Notes under the pieces: generated by a model
The model's input: only the letters and a program-made list of their open reading frames with translations
Told to the model about the DNA's origin: nothing
Database searches by the model: none
Source of the DNA: Streptomyces sp. NBC_01244
Lineage (GTDB): Bacteria > Actinomycetota > Actinomycetes > Streptomycetales > Streptomycetaceae
Length of the DNA: 64,000 nucleotides
Direction: 5' to 3'
Assembly (NCBI RefSeq): GCF_035987325.1
Contig: NZ_CP108488.1
Span: forward strand, 3,968,001 to 4,032,000
Program-made: the position numbers and the translations under genes
Shown: positions 1 to 8,508 of the stretch, piece after piece
Numbering within the stretch: the stretch's first letter is position 1
How the letters are laid out: the number at the start of each line of letters is the position of its first letter

Positions 1-2
1 CG

Positions 3-1601
3 GTCACCGTGGAGGTGGAGGGCCTGGAGAGCCGGGTGACGCCCTTCCCCGTGTCGGCCTCCAAGTACTCGGCCCTGTACCCGGTGAGCGGCGGCGGGCT
101 GGTGTGGCTGCGCTGGCCGATCTCGGGCGCGCTCGGCGAGACCTTCGCCAATCCGGCCGACGTCAGCGGCAAGCCGACGCTGGAGTACTTCGACCTCACG
201 AAGGCCCGCAAGACGGAGCTGGCCTCCGGGCTGGACTGGTTCGCGGTCAGCGGCGACGGCACCCGGCTCGTGGTCAACGAGGACGGCGACCTGCGCGCCG
301 TCCCGGCGACCGAGTCGGGCGACAGCGACTCCACCGTCTACCTGGACCTGCGGCGCATCCTGCACGAGGTGGACCCGGCGGCCGAGTGGCGCCAGGCCTT
401 CGAGGAGGCCGGGCGGCTCATCCGCGCCTACTTCTGGGAGCCCGGGATGTGCGGCATCGACTGGGACGGGGTGCTGCGCCAGTACCGCTCCCTCGTCGAA
501 CGGGTCGCCTCCCCCGACGAGTTCGCCGACCTGATGCGCGAGGTCCTCGGCGAGCTCGGCACCTCGCACGCGTACGTGTCCCCGGCCCGCCGCAACGAGG
601 GACCCCCGCACTACCAGCGGGCCATCGGCCTGCTCGGTGCCAACCTCTTCCCCCGCGACGGGGCCTGGGTCGTCGGCCGGATCCTGCCCGGCGAGTCCTC
701 CGACTCCAAGGCCCGCTCCCCCCTCGCGGGCACCGGCATCCGCGAGGGCGCGGTCCTCACCCATGTGGACGGCCGGCCGGTGGACCCGGTCACCGGGCCG
801 TACCCGCTGCTGTCGGCGGCCGGCGGCACCACCGTGGAGCTCACCTTCGAACCCGCCGAGGGACAGGGCCGCGCACGCCGGGTGGCGATCGTCCCGCTGA
901 TCGACGACCGCCCGCTGCGCTACCAGGACTGGGTGGCCAAACGCCGCGAGGTGGTCCGGGAGGTCAGCGGCGGCCGCTGCGGCTACCTGCACATCCCCGA
1001 CATGGGCGGCTCGGGCTGGGCGCAGTTCAACCGCGACCTGCGCGCCGAGATGTCCAAGCCGGCCCTGCTCGTGGACGTACGCGGCAACGCCGGCGGGCAC
1101 ATCAGCGAGCTGGTGGTGGAGAAGCTGACCCGCTCGATCCTCGGCTGGGACCTGACCCGCAACGCGCAGCCCGTCTCCTACGCCTCCAACGCGCCCCGGG
1201 GCCCGATCGTGGCCCTGGCCGACGAGGCGACCTCCTCCGACGGGGACATGATCACTGCCGCCTTCAAGCTGCTGGGGCTCGGCCCGGTCGTCGGCCAGCG
1301 CACCTGGGGCGGGGTGGTCGGCATGACCGGCCGGCACACCCTGGGCGACGGCACGGTGATCACGGTGCCGATGAACGCCGCCTGGTTCCCCGAGTACGGC
1401 TGGTCCGTGGAGAACCAGGGCGTGGAGCCCGACCTGCCGATCCTGCGCACCCCGCTCGACTGGGCGGAGGGGCGGCACGCGCAGCTCGACGACGCCGTGC
1501 ACCTGGCACTGGAGCTGCTGGAACAAGACCCGGCCGCGGTACCGCCCGGCTACACGGACGTACCGGACCGGCGCCGCCCGAAGCTGCCGCCGCGGGGATG
1601 A
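3..1601 (+). CDS. Tricorn protease, C-terminal part (5' end outside window)
   Basis: The reading frame is open to the left edge, so this is the C-terminal half of a longer protein; tricorn homologues are about 1,050-1,100 residues and begin with beta-propellers not present here. Counting from the GTG at position 9, Ser186-His187 in GELGTSHAYV, the serine in ATSSDGDM and the glutamate in VENQGVEPD correspond to the Ser-His, nucleophile Ser and Glu of tricorn (S41 family). A PDZ-like segment (GIREGAVLTHVDGRPV) lies between the two catalytic halves. Tricorn is a cytosolic peptidase that trims oligopeptides made by the proteasome. The gene ends before a strong bidirectional hairpin shared with the convergent small gene. 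The family assignment is firm; the specific peptide substrates cannot be inferred. Confidence 0.9.
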   Translation, partial: VTVEVEGLESRVTPFPVSASKYSALYPVSGGGLVWLRWPISGALGETFANPADVSGKPTLEYFDLTKARKTELASGLDWFAVSGDGTRLVVNEDGDLRAVPATESGDSDSTVYLDLRRILHEVDPAAEWRQAFEEAGRLIRAYFWEPGMCGIDWDGVLRQYRSLVERVASPDEFADLMREVLGELGTSHAYVSPARRNEGPPHYQRAIGLLGANLFPRDGAWVVGRILPGESSDSKARSPLAGTGIREGAVLTHVDGRPVDPVTGPYPLLSAAGGTTVELTFEPAEGQGRARRVAIVPLIDDRPLRYQDWVAKRREVVREVSGGRCGYLHIPDMGGSGWAQFNRDLRAEMSKPALLVDVRGNAGGHISELVVEKLTRSILGWDLTRNAQPVSYASNAPRGPIVALADEATSSDGDMITAAFKLLGLGPVVGQRTWGGVVGMTGRHTLGDGTVITVPMNAAWFPEYGWSVENQGVEPDLPILRTPLDWAEGRHAQLDDAVHLALELLEQDPAAVPPGYTDVPDRRRPKLPPRG

Positions 1602-1635
1602 CCCCGCGGGGCGGGGGACCGTAGGGCATGCGAAG

Positions 1636-1667
1636 GGGGTGCGACCCGGGACGGCGGGTCGCACCCC
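1636..1667. terminator. Bidirectional hairpin terminator
   Basis: A perfect 12-bp stem (GGGGTGCGACCC paired with GGGTCGCACCCC, 8-nt loop) lies between the convergent tricorn gene and the small minus-strand gene at 1691. There is no T-tract, which is usual for Streptomyces terminators. Confidence 0.75.
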
Positions 1668-1690
1668 TCAGTGCGTATTACGGGGTACCG

Positions 1691-1849
1691 CTACTTGTCG
1701 AAATTCTCGTCAAAGGCGTCACGCGCCCTGTCCTGGGCCTGGTCGGCGGCCTGCGAGGCGCGCTCGGACGCCTCGTCCTGCTTGCCGGACGCCTTCGCCT
1801 TCTCCGCGAGTTCCTTCGCCTTGTCCTGGAACTGGTCCCTGATGCCCAT
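1691..1849 (-). CDS. Small charged alpha-helical protein, 52 aa
   Basis: The short ORF starts at the ATG at 1849 and ends with TAG at 1691. A purine-rich GGAGTGAGGAC lies just before the start as ribosome binding site. The product (begins MGIRDQFQDKAKELAEKAK, ends FDENFDK) is rich in Ala, Lys, Asp, Glu and Gln with heptad-like spacing, so it should be a soluble amphipathic helix. It contains no Cys or Trp. It resembles the small CsbD/antitoxin-like or LEA-like stress proteins that are common in Streptomyces, but I cannot place it in a named family. It is monocistronic, convergent with the tricorn protease gene, and shares that gene's terminator hairpin. Confidence 0.65.
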   Translation of the reverse strand: MGIRDQFQDKAKELAEKAKASGKQDEASERASQAADQAQDRARDAFDENFDK

Positions 1850-1927
1850 GTGTCCTCACTCCTGTAGCGGTGTTCGGTAAGGGGAACCCGACCAGTCTCA
1901 CCCAGGTGGACATTCCTCGCATTCCGA

Positions 1928-2812
1928 TCAGCGGCTCGGGCTGCGCTCCTGCTCGTCCGCGGCCCCGCCGGCCCCCACAAGTCCCTTGGAAACACTGGCC
2001 AGTCGCGGTTCGAAACGCTTCATCTCACGCTGTCCGACCGTCGAGATGACCGCGGGCAGGTACCCGCGGATCCCCTGCATGCCGCGCAGCCACCACTGCG
2101 CGTACACGTGCGCCGAGCGCCGCTCGATGCCCGCCACGATCCGGTCGACGGCCGGCCCCAGCGGGTACGTCCGGTTCGACGGCCACGGCAGCCGCTGGCG
2201 CAGTTCGCGCATGACCTCGTCCTGGTCGGCGCCGCGCACCATGTCGGTGTCGGTCCAGGACAGGTAGCCGACGCCCACCTTGACCCCCTTGTAGCCGACC
2301 TCGGCGCTCAGGCAGTGCGCGAAGGCCTCGACCCCGGACTTGGAGGCGCAGTAGGCGGTCATCATCGGCGCCGGGGTGATCGCCGCGAGGGAGGCGATCT
2401 GCAGGAAGTAGCCGCGGCTCTCCATCAGCACCGGCAGGAAGGCGCGGGCGGTGACGGCGCCGCCGATGAGGTTGACCTCGATGACCCGGCGCCAGGCGTC
2501 GGGGTCGGAGTCGACGAAGGGCCCGCCGGAGGCGACGCCTGCGTTGGCGACCACTATGTCCACCTTGCCGAAGCGCTGCTTGACCTCCTGCGCGACCCGG
2601 GCCATGGCCTCGTGGTCGGTGACGTCGGCGTACCAGTGGTCGCTGTCGGTGTGCAGCCGCTCGGAGACCTCCTTGAGGGCCTCGGGCTCCAGGCCGACGA
2701 GGGCCACCTTCGCGCCGCGCGCGGACAGTTTGCGGGCGAGCAGTTCGCCGACCCCGCGCGCGGCCCCCGTGACGACGGCGACCTGGCCTTCCAGACTCCT
2801 GCGAGCACTCAC
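1928..2812 (-). CDS. Short-chain dehydrogenase/reductase
   Basis: A 294-residue classical SDR. The Rossmann motif TGAARGVG is at residues 15-22, the NAG motif (VVANAGVA) is near residue 90, and the catalytic YCASK (Tyr-x3-Lys) follows a serine in the IASLAAITP strand. Its NAD(P)-dependent substrate is probably an alcohol or ketone. The start overlaps the stop of the upstream hydrolase gene by four bases (ATGA), so translation is coupled. It is the last gene of a three-gene operon with a flavin monooxygenase and an alpha/beta hydrolase, which suggests that it acts on the alcohol or ketone side of a Baeyer-Villiger type degradation route. The C-terminal 100 residues extend beyond the catalytic core. 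Confidence 0.88.
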   Translation of the reverse strand: MSARRSLEGQVAVVTGAARGVGELLARKLSARGAKVALVGLEPEALKEVSERLHTDSDHWYADVTDHEAMARVAQEVKQRFGKVDIVVANAGVASGGPFVDSDPDAWRRVIEVNLIGGAVTARAFLPVLMESRGYFLQIASLAAITPAPMMTAYCASKSGVEAFAHCLSAEVGYKGVKVGVGYLSWTDTDMVRGADQDEVMRELRQRLPWPSNRTYPLGPAVDRIVAGIERRSAHVYAQWWLRGMQGIRGYLPAVISTVGQREMKRFEPRLASVSKGLVGAGGAADEQERSPSR

Positions 2813-3843
2813 GGCGTCTTCTCCTTGGCGGGCTTGCGGTTCGGGGACTTCGGGACGGCGGGGGCGGCAGCGGCGGCGGGGACCGCGGCGGCAACAGGGG
2901 CGATGGGGACGATGGGGACGTCAGGGGCGGTGCCCGCGGCGAGGTACACCCCGGCCAGCTCGCGCACGGCGGCGGTGACGGCCTCCGGGGCCTCGATCGG
3001 GCTCATGTGCCCCACCCCGGTCAGCTCGGTGAGCCCCACGCAGTTCGGCAGCGCGGCCGCCAGCCCTCGGGCGTGCACGATCGGTGTCAGCCGGTCGCTC
3101 TTGCCGCCGAGCACGGCGGTGGGCGCGGTGAGCGCGGCCAGTTGCGCGTCCAGGTCCAGGGCGGCCAGCACCCCGGACCAGGCGTGCCGCACCCGAGTGG
3201 GGCAGGCGTGGACGATCCGCGCGCAGGCCTCGACCTTCTCGGGCGCGGAGCCGGGGCCCATCGTGGCGTACTTCAGCACCTTGCGGGCGACGGGGGTGAC
3301 GGGTCCGAGCGGGGCCCGGGAGCCCAGCACCGCCCCGGTGATACGGGTCCTCGCGCGGCCGGCGCGCCACGGCAGGACCTGCGACTCCTCGACCAGCCGG
3401 CCGCTGCCGGTGCTGCACAGCAGCACGGCCGCGGCGTGCTCGGCGAACTCCGGCCGGGCGGCGGCGGCCATGACCGTCATCCCGCCCATGGAGTGGCCCG
3501 CGATGACGGCCTTCTCGCCGGGGGCGAGGGTGGCCTCCAGGACGGCGACCAGGTCGTCGGCGAGGGCGGCGGTGCCGTAGCCGGAGAGGGAGCCGGCGGG
3601 GCTGCGGCCGTGACCCCGCTGGTCGTAGGCGATGACCCGGTGCCCGGTGGACAGGGCCCGTATCTGCGCGGCCCAGAAGGCGGTGGAACAGGTCCAGCCG
3701 TGCGCGAGCACGACGGCCGGGGCTCCGTCCTCGCCGTGCACCTCGACGTGCAGGCGCGAACCGTCGGCGGAGGTGGCGACCAGCTCCCGGCGGGCGGCCG
3801 GCGGGGCGTAGGGGCCCGCGGTCACGTGCGTCAGGCGGCTCAC
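2809..3843 (-). CDS. Alpha/beta hydrolase
   Basis: A 344-residue serine hydrolase. The oxyanion region is AHGWTCS, the nucleophile elbow is GHSMGG, the acid is probably the Asp of GGKSDRLTP, and the catalytic His is in GVGHMSPIEAP. The last 45 or so residues are a low-complexity Ala/Pro/Val tail ending in Lys-rich sequence, outside the hydrolase fold. The gene overlaps both neighbours by four bases (3840-3843 and 2809-2812). Given the Baeyer-Villiger type enzyme upstream, the likely role is hydrolysis of the ester or lactone product; the natural substrate is unknown. Confidence 0.87.
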   Translation of the reverse strand: MSRLTHVTAGPYAPPAARRELVATSADGSRLHVEVHGEDGAPAVVLAHGWTCSTAFWAAQIRALSTGHRVIAYDQRGHGRSPAGSLSGYGTAALADDLVAVLEATLAPGEKAVIAGHSMGGMTVMAAAARPEFAEHAAAVLLCSTGSGRLVEESQVLPWRAGRARTRITGAVLGSRAPLGPVTPVARKVLKYATMGPGSAPEKVEACARIVHACPTRVRHAWSGVLAALDLDAQLAALTAPTAVLGGKSDRLTPIVHARGLAAALPNCVGLTELTGVGHMSPIEAPEAVTAAVRELAGVYLAAGTAPDVPIVPIAPVAAAVPAAAAAPAVPKSPNRKPAKEKTP

Positions 3844-5381
3844 GCGGCCTCCTCCTGCACCGCTTCGGCCGCACCGGCCACCGGGACCCGTTCACGCTCG
3901 CGGACCCGTACGACCTCGTACTCGCTCAGGTCCACGCCCAGCGTCTCCCGGCGGAACTCCCCGGTGGTGCCCGGCCAGACCGTGGTGTTGCGGCCCTGCG
4001 CGTCCAGGTACCAGCTGGTGCAGCCGCCGGTGTTCCACACGGTCCGCTCCATGCGGGTCTGGACCTGCCGGTTCCAGGCGTTGACCGCGGACGGCCGCGC
4101 GGCGAGGGCGACCTTCCCGCCCAGGACGCCCAGCTGGCGCATGTAGTCCGCCATGTAGTTCAGCTGCGATTCGATCATCAGGATCATCGAGCTGTTCCCG
4201 AGCCCGGTGTTCGGCCCGATGATCGTCATCCAGTTCGGGAAGCCCGCTGCGGTGGCCCCGCGCAGCGACTGCATCCCGTCCTTCCAGACCTCCGCGAGGG
4301 TCTTGCCGTCCACGCCCACCACCCGGTCGGCGATCGGCATGTCGGTGACGTGGAAGCCGGTGCCGAAGACGATCGCGTCGACCTCGGTCTCGGTCCCGTC
4401 GGCCGCGACCAGCACCGAGCCCCTGATCTCCTTCAGCCCGGAGGCCACGAGGTCCACGTTGGGCCGGGCGAGCGCCGGGTAGTACTCGCTCGACAGCAGG
4501 ATCCGCTTGCAGCCGATGCGGTACGAGGGCGTCAGCTTGGCCCGCAGCTCCGGGTCCTTGATCGAGCGCGCCATGTTCGCCTTGGCGAGGGACTCGACGA
4601 GCCCGAGCTGGTTGGGACGCTTGGTGAAGGCGCTGACCTGGAGTTCGCGTATCCCCCACAGCAGCCCGCGGCGGGCCGCCCGGGTGAAGGGGAGCTGGCG
4701 GTGCAGCCAGCGCTCCACCGAGGTGATCGCCCGGTCGGTGCGCGGCATGACCCACGGCGGGGTGCGCTGGAAGAGCGTGAGCCGCTCCACCTCGGGCGCG
4801 ATGGCGGGCACGATCTGGATGGCGGAGGCGCCCGTACCGATCATGGCGACGCGCTTGCCGCGCAGGTCGTAGTCGTGGTCCCAGCGGGCGGAGTGGAAGA
4901 CCTTGCCGGGGAAGCCGGCCAGTCCCGGCATCTCCGGCATCTTCGGGTCCGACAGCGGCCCGGTGGCGGAGACGACCACGTCGGCGGTGAGGTCCCCGCC
5001 CGAGGTCTCGATCTCCCACCGCATCCCGTCCGCGTCCCACCGCGCCATCCGGACCTCGTGGTTCAGCCGGATGTGGCGGCGCAGCCCGAAGGTGTCGGCC
5101 ACGTGCTCCAGGTACTCCCTGATCGCGGGCTGCCCGGAGAAGGTGCGGGGCCAGTCGGGATTGGGAGCGAAGGAGAACGAATACAGGTGCGAGGGCACGT
5201 CGCAGGCGCACCCCGGGTAATTGTTGTCCCGCCACGTGCCGCCGACGGAGTCCGCGCGCTCCAGCACGACGAAGTCCGTGATCCCCTCGCGCCGCAGCCG
5301 CACCGCGGCGCCCAGCCCGCCGAACCCGGACCCGATCACCGCCACGCGTACGTGTTCGCGTTCCTGCTCGCGCCCGTCCAT
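3840..5381 (-). CDS. Flavin-containing (Baeyer-Villiger type) monooxygenase
   Basis: The chosen start (ATG at 5381) gives 513 residues and places the FAD motif GSGFGGLGAA about 13 residues in, as usual for the family. A longer frame opens at 5486 but adds a poorly conserved-looking leader. The Baeyer-Villiger fingerprint FxGxxxHxxxW is present as FPGKVFHSARW, followed directly by the NADPH-binding GTGASAIQ. ERADSVGGTWRDNNYPGCACD is the typical region after the first Rossmann fold. The enzyme would insert oxygen next to a ketone using NADPH and O2. It heads an operon with hydrolase and SDR genes, and a MerR-type regulator is divergently transcribed. Confidence 0.87.
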   Translation of the reverse strand: MDGREQEREHVRVAVIGSGFGGLGAAVRLRREGITDFVVLERADSVGGTWRDNNYPGCACDVPSHLYSFSFAPNPDWPRTFSGQPAIREYLEHVADTFGLRRHIRLNHEVRMARWDADGMRWEIETSGGDLTADVVVSATGPLSDPKMPEMPGLAGFPGKVFHSARWDHDYDLRGKRVAMIGTGASAIQIVPAIAPEVERLTLFQRTPPWVMPRTDRAITSVERWLHRQLPFTRAARRGLLWGIRELQVSAFTKRPNQLGLVESLAKANMARSIKDPELRAKLTPSYRIGCKRILLSSEYYPALARPNVDLVASGLKEIRGSVLVAADGTETEVDAIVFGTGFHVTDMPIADRVVGVDGKTLAEVWKDGMQSLRGATAAGFPNWMTIIGPNTGLGNSSMILMIESQLNYMADYMRQLGVLGGKVALAARPSAVNAWNRQVQTRMERTVWNTGGCTSWYLDAQGRNTTVWPGTTGEFRRETLGVDLSEYEVVRVRERERVPVAGAAEAVQEEAA

Positions 5382-5436
5382 GCCACCGCCCATGCCAGCC
5401 ACCTTCGGATGCCGATGCCAACGCCCATTCGGATGC

Positions 5437-5454
5437 TGCCAGCAATCACTGGCA
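5437..5454. promoter_or_regulatory. Dyad TGCCAG-N6-CTGGCA upstream of the monooxygenase operon
   Basis: A perfect inverted repeat with 6-bp arms and a 6-nt spacer lies 56 bases upstream of the ATG at 5381, in the interval between the monooxygenase gene and the divergent MerR-family gene. MerR regulators bind dyads inside promoters with long spacers, so this is a candidate operator. If it is real, it also argues for the 5381 start over 5486. Confidence 0.35.
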
Positions 5455-5538
5455 CAATCGGGAGAGTAGAGCAGCCCCGTACTCATGGGTAGGGGTCGCG
5501 CCGGGAAAGTTACCGGGAGTACGCCCTAGGCTGCGCAC

Positions 5539-6270
5539 GTGCCGCACAATGCGACACAGGACGCAGCGCGCCCCATCCAAGCCGCCGAAGCCACCGAAGC
5601 AAGGACCACAGTGCGCGAATACCGCACGGAAGAGCTGGCCGAGGCCGCCGGCATACCCGTACGCACCCTGCGCTTCTACCGTGAGCGCAAGCTCCTGCCG
5701 CCGCCCCGCCGCGAGGGCCGCATCGCCTGGTACGACGACCACCACCTGGCCCGGCTGCGCACCATCGCCGCCCTGCTGGAGCGCGGCCACACCCTCGGCG
5801 GGATAGCCGAGCTGACCGTCGCCTTCGAAAACGGCCGCGACGTCGGCCAGCTGGGTGAGCTGCTCGGCATCGGCTGGTCCGAGGAGACCCCGGTCCGCCT
5901 GACACCCGAGGCCCTCGCCGACTACTTCGAGGGTGAGGTCACCCCGGAGAACCTGGCGGCCTCGCTCGACCTCGGCTACCTCGTCACCGACGGCGAGGAG
6001 ATCGTCCACGTCAGCCGCCGGCTCCTTGACGTCTCCTCCGCCCTGGTCCGCGAGGGCGTACCGCTCTCGGCCGTCTTGGAGGCGGGCCGCCGGGTCCGCG
6101 AGCACGCGGACGCGATGGCGGCCCTGTTCGCGGAACTCATCTCCACGCACATCGCGGAGGAAGCGGTCCCGCGCCTGCGCCCCCTGGCCAAGAGCGTGGT
6201 CGAGGCGGAACTCACGATGGCCATGGAGCGCCTGCGCCCGCCGGCGCCGGGTCAGACGCCGAGCTCGTAG
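5539..6270 (+). CDS. MerR-family transcriptional regulator
   Basis: The N-terminal winged helix-turn-helix of the MerR type is clear: YRTEELAEAAGIPVRTLRFY followed by RERKLLPPPRREGRIAWYDDHHLARL. The C-terminal region is about 150 residues of helical sequence, resembling Streptomyces MerR proteins with an unknown ligand domain; no metal-binding Cys cluster is visible. Two starts are possible: the GTG at 5539, which would be nearly leaderless, or the GTG at 5611, which has AAGGA five bases upstream. The gene is divergent from the monooxygenase operon and probably regulates it. Its 3' end overlaps xthA by 19 bases on the opposite strand. Confidence 0.85.
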   Translation: MPHNATQDAARPIQAAEATEARTTVREYRTEELAEAAGIPVRTLRFYRERKLLPPPRREGRIAWYDDHHLARLRTIAALLERGHTLGGIAELTVAFENGRDVGQLGELLGIGWSEETPVRLTPEALADYFEGEVTPENLAASLDLGYLVTDGEEIVHVSRRLLDVSSALVREGVPLSAVLEAGRRVREHADAMAALFAELISTHIAEEAVPRLRPLAKSVVEAELTMAMERLRPPAPGQTPSS

Positions 6271-7055
6271 ACCACGGTCACGGGCGCATGGTCCGACCAC
6301 CGCTCGGGGTGCGTCTCGGCCCGCTCCACGAACGCCTTGACGGCCTTGGCCGCCAGCCCCGGCGTCGCCACCTGCAGATCGATCCGCCAGCCGGCGTCGT
6401 TGTCGAAGGCCCGCCCGCGGTAGGACCACCAGGAGTACGGCCCCTCGGTGTCGGGGTGCAGGCTCCGCACCACGTCCACGTACCCGGCGGCGGCGTAGAC
6501 CTGCCCGAGCCATTCGCGCTCCTCCGGCAGGAAGCCGGCGTTCTTCCGGTTGGTCTTCCAGTTCTTCAGGTCGGCTTCCTGGTGGCAGATGTTCCAGTCA
6601 CCGCAGACGACGACCTCGCGCCCGTCCGCGGCGGCCCGCGCCTTGAGCTCCTTCAGATAGCCGAGGAACTCCCCCATGAACCGGTACTTCTCGTCCTGCT
6701 TCTCGGTCCCGGCCTCCCCCGACGGCAGGTAGAGGCTGGCGACGGTCACACCCGGCAGGTCGATCTCCAGGTACCGCCCGCTCGTGTCGAACTCCTCGCT
6801 CCCGAATCCGACCTGCACCCGCTCCGGCTCCCGCCGCGAGTAGACCGCGACCCCGGCCCGCCCCTTGGCGGCGGCCGGCGCGAACACGGTGTGCCACCCC
6901 TCGGGCGCCCGCACCTCGTCCGGAATCTGCCCCTCCTCGGCCCGTACTTCCTGCAGGCAGACGACGTCGGCGTCGGACCCGGCGAGCCACGGGGAGAACC
7001 CCTTCTTGGCGGCAGCGCGGATTCCATTCACGTTTACGGAGGTCACAGAGAACAT
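6252..7055 (-). CDS. xthA: Exodeoxyribonuclease III
   Basis: A 267-residue endonuclease/exonuclease/phosphatase-fold enzyme. Diagnostic motifs are NVNGIRAA near the N-terminus, LQEVRAEEGQ (metal-binding Glu), CGDWNICHQEADLKN, WRIDLQVAT and the C-terminal WSDHAPV (catalytic Asp-His). These are the hallmarks of the ExoIII/AP endonuclease family, which cleaves at abasic sites and degrades 3' ends during base excision repair. The gene is convergent with the MerR gene and overlaps its last 19 bases. Its start at 7055 lies 38 bases from the divergent acetyltransferase start. Confidence 0.94.
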   Translation of the reverse strand: MFSVTSVNVNGIRAAAKKGFSPWLAGSDADVVCLQEVRAEEGQIPDEVRAPEGWHTVFAPAAAKGRAGVAVYSRREPERVQVGFGSEEFDTSGRYLEIDLPGVTVASLYLPSGEAGTEKQDEKYRFMGEFLGYLKELKARAAADGREVVVCGDWNICHQEADLKNWKTNRKNAGFLPEEREWLGQVYAAAGYVDVVRSLHPDTEGPYSWWSYRGRAFDNDAGWRIDLQVATPGLAAKAVKAFVERAETHPERWSDHAPVTVVYELGV

Positions 7056-7093
7056 CCCTGCACGATAGCCGGAGCGTTCCGTACGCTGTTCGG

Positions 7094-7597
7094 ATGTCTC
7101 AGGAGATCCAGCTCCGCGCCGTGTCGTACGACCACCCGGACGCGGTCAAGCTCAACGACCAAGTACAGATCGAATACGAGAAGCGCTATGACGGCGAGGG
7201 CGATGTCACCTTCCTCGACCCGGCGATGTTCGACCCGCCGCGGGGTCTCTACCTCCTCGCCTACGACGCTTCGGGCACCCCGATCGCCAGCGGCGGCTGG
7301 CGCAGCCACGAGGCGAACGACGAGGGCTACGCCGACGGCGACGCCGAGCTGAAGCGCATGTACGTGGTCCCCGAGGCCCGCGGCCTGGGCCTGGCCCGCC
7401 GCATCCTCGCCGCCCTGGAGGCGGACGCCCGCGCGGCCGGCCGCCTGCGCATGGCCCTGGAGACCGGCGACCAGCAGCCGGAGGCCATCGCCCTCTACCT
7501 CTCCGAGGGCTACACCATGGCGGAAGCCAAGTTCGGTCACTACCGCTTCCACGACAACAGCCGCTGCATGACGAAGCCGCTGAACCCGGGAGCCTGA
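7094..7597 (+). CDS. GNAT-family N-acetyltransferase
   Basis: A 167-residue protein with the GNAT acetyl-CoA signature: ELKRMYVVPEARGLGLARRILAALE (strand beta4, then the R/Q-x-x-G-x-G/A pyrophosphate loop ARGLGLARR), followed by LETGDQQPEAIALYLSEGY for motif B. A full single GNAT domain with no extra regions. The substrate is not predictable. The promoter is probably in the short divergent gap shared with xthA. Confidence 0.9.
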   Translation: MSQEIQLRAVSYDHPDAVKLNDQVQIEYEKRYDGEGDVTFLDPAMFDPPRGLYLLAYDASGTPIASGGWRSHEANDEGYADGDAELKRMYVVPEARGLGLARRILAALEADARAAGRLRMALETGDQQPEAIALYLSEGYTMAEAKFGHYRFHDNSRCMTKPLNPGA

Positions 7598-7722
7598 CCC
7601 GCGACCACAGCCAGGTGCCGGAACCTCAGATCGGCCTCTGAACCCCCCACCATCACGGTCCATCCGCCGGGCACCGCGCCCACACTGGGCCGAGGACGTC
7701 ACCATGACCCACCGGGGGGCCC

Positions 7723-8271
7723 ATGCACACGGATCCGAGCGTCTACGAGTTGGCCCACCTGGCCGGCGGCCCCCAACGCGTCGCCGAAACCGCCCTGGTC
7801 GCCCTTCGGGACCTCGGCGCGCTGACCATCACGGGCCCCCGCGTCCGCGCGACCTTGCCCGCACCGCCCGCCCGTCACCCGGTCGAAGCGGTGCTCACGG
7901 CGTTCTGCTCGCGCGGACGCGGCGTCCCGGCCGCGATCGCGGCTGTGCGCGAGGCCCCGGAGACCGGGGAGATCGGCCGCCGGTTGCGTGCCCTCGGCCT
8001 CCTCTCCCGCTTCGGCCACCGCCCCACCCGTGCCGCGCGCCGCCTGCTCGCGGAGGCCGAGTCGGCGGGCACGCACCCCGCCTACGTCTTCGAGGGCCCG
8101 TCCGCCATCGAGGACCATCTCCTGCGCAACCTGATCACCGGCACCCGCGCCCCGACGGTCCTGGACCGCCTGAGATCCCGTCCCCCGGCCCTGGACCGCG
8201 ACCTGAACGGAAACTTCGGCACGGGCCAGGACTTCAGCAGCTTCGGCGGCGGCTCGGGAAGCGACTCCTGA
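7723..8271 (+). CDS. TIGR04222-type domain protein (soluble form)
   Basis: A 182-residue protein beginning MHTDPSVYELAHLAGGPQRVAETALVAL. This LAGG-x-R-V-A-x-x-A-L-V-x-L pattern with a following GALTITGPRV strand is the conserved part of the TIGR04222 group of Actinobacteria, normally the N-terminal module of membrane proteins. Here no hydrophobic segment follows. The C-terminus is instead Gly/Ser-rich (FGGGSGSDS), a tail commonly seen when the downstream membrane part ends in a Gly-rich stretch. Function unknown. A strong terminator hairpin follows 14 bases after the stop. Confidence 0.55.
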   Translation: MHTDPSVYELAHLAGGPQRVAETALVALRDLGALTITGPRVRATLPAPPARHPVEAVLTAFCSRGRGVPAAIAAVREAPETGEIGRRLRALGLLSRFGHRPTRAARRLLAEAESAGTHPAYVFEGPSAIEDHLLRNLITGTRAPTVLDRLRSRPPALDRDLNGNFGTGQDFSSFGGGSGSDS

Positions 8272-8284
8272 CCCTGAACGCAAA

Positions 8285-8318
8285 AGATCCCGCCCGGTCT
8301 TCCGACCGGACGGGATCT
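8285..8318. terminator. Hairpin terminator after the TIGR04222-type gene
   Basis: AGATCCCG and CGGGATCT flank an inner CCGGTC-TTCC-GACCGG stem, giving a long hairpin with one mismatch. It also lies downstream of the minus-strand tRNA-Ala at 8357 and can serve both. Confidence 0.8.
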
Positions 8319-8356
8319 CGTGACGTTCCCGGGAGCAACCCGTGAACTGTCGTTTG

Positions 8357-8430
8357 TGGACCTGTGGGGATTTGAACCCCAGACCCCCTCGATGCGAACG
8401 AGGTGCGCTACCAGACTGCGCCACAGGCCC
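8357..8430 (-). tRNA. tRNA-Ala (anticodon CGC)
   Basis: A 74-nt cloverleaf read on the minus strand. Acceptor GGGCCTG pairs with CAGGTCC (one G-T pair), with discriminator A. The anticodon stem is CCTCG/CGAGG with loop TTCGCAT, so the anticodon is CGC, reading GCG alanine codons. The T arm is GGGGTTCAAATCCCC. CCA is not encoded, as is common in Streptomyces. Confidence 0.93.
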
Positions 8431-8508
8431 TTGCGACGTGTGAAACATTAGCATCCCCTCGCGGGTGCTCCAAAACCGATGTCGGGGAGCGTCCGCGCAG
8501 GTCATCGA

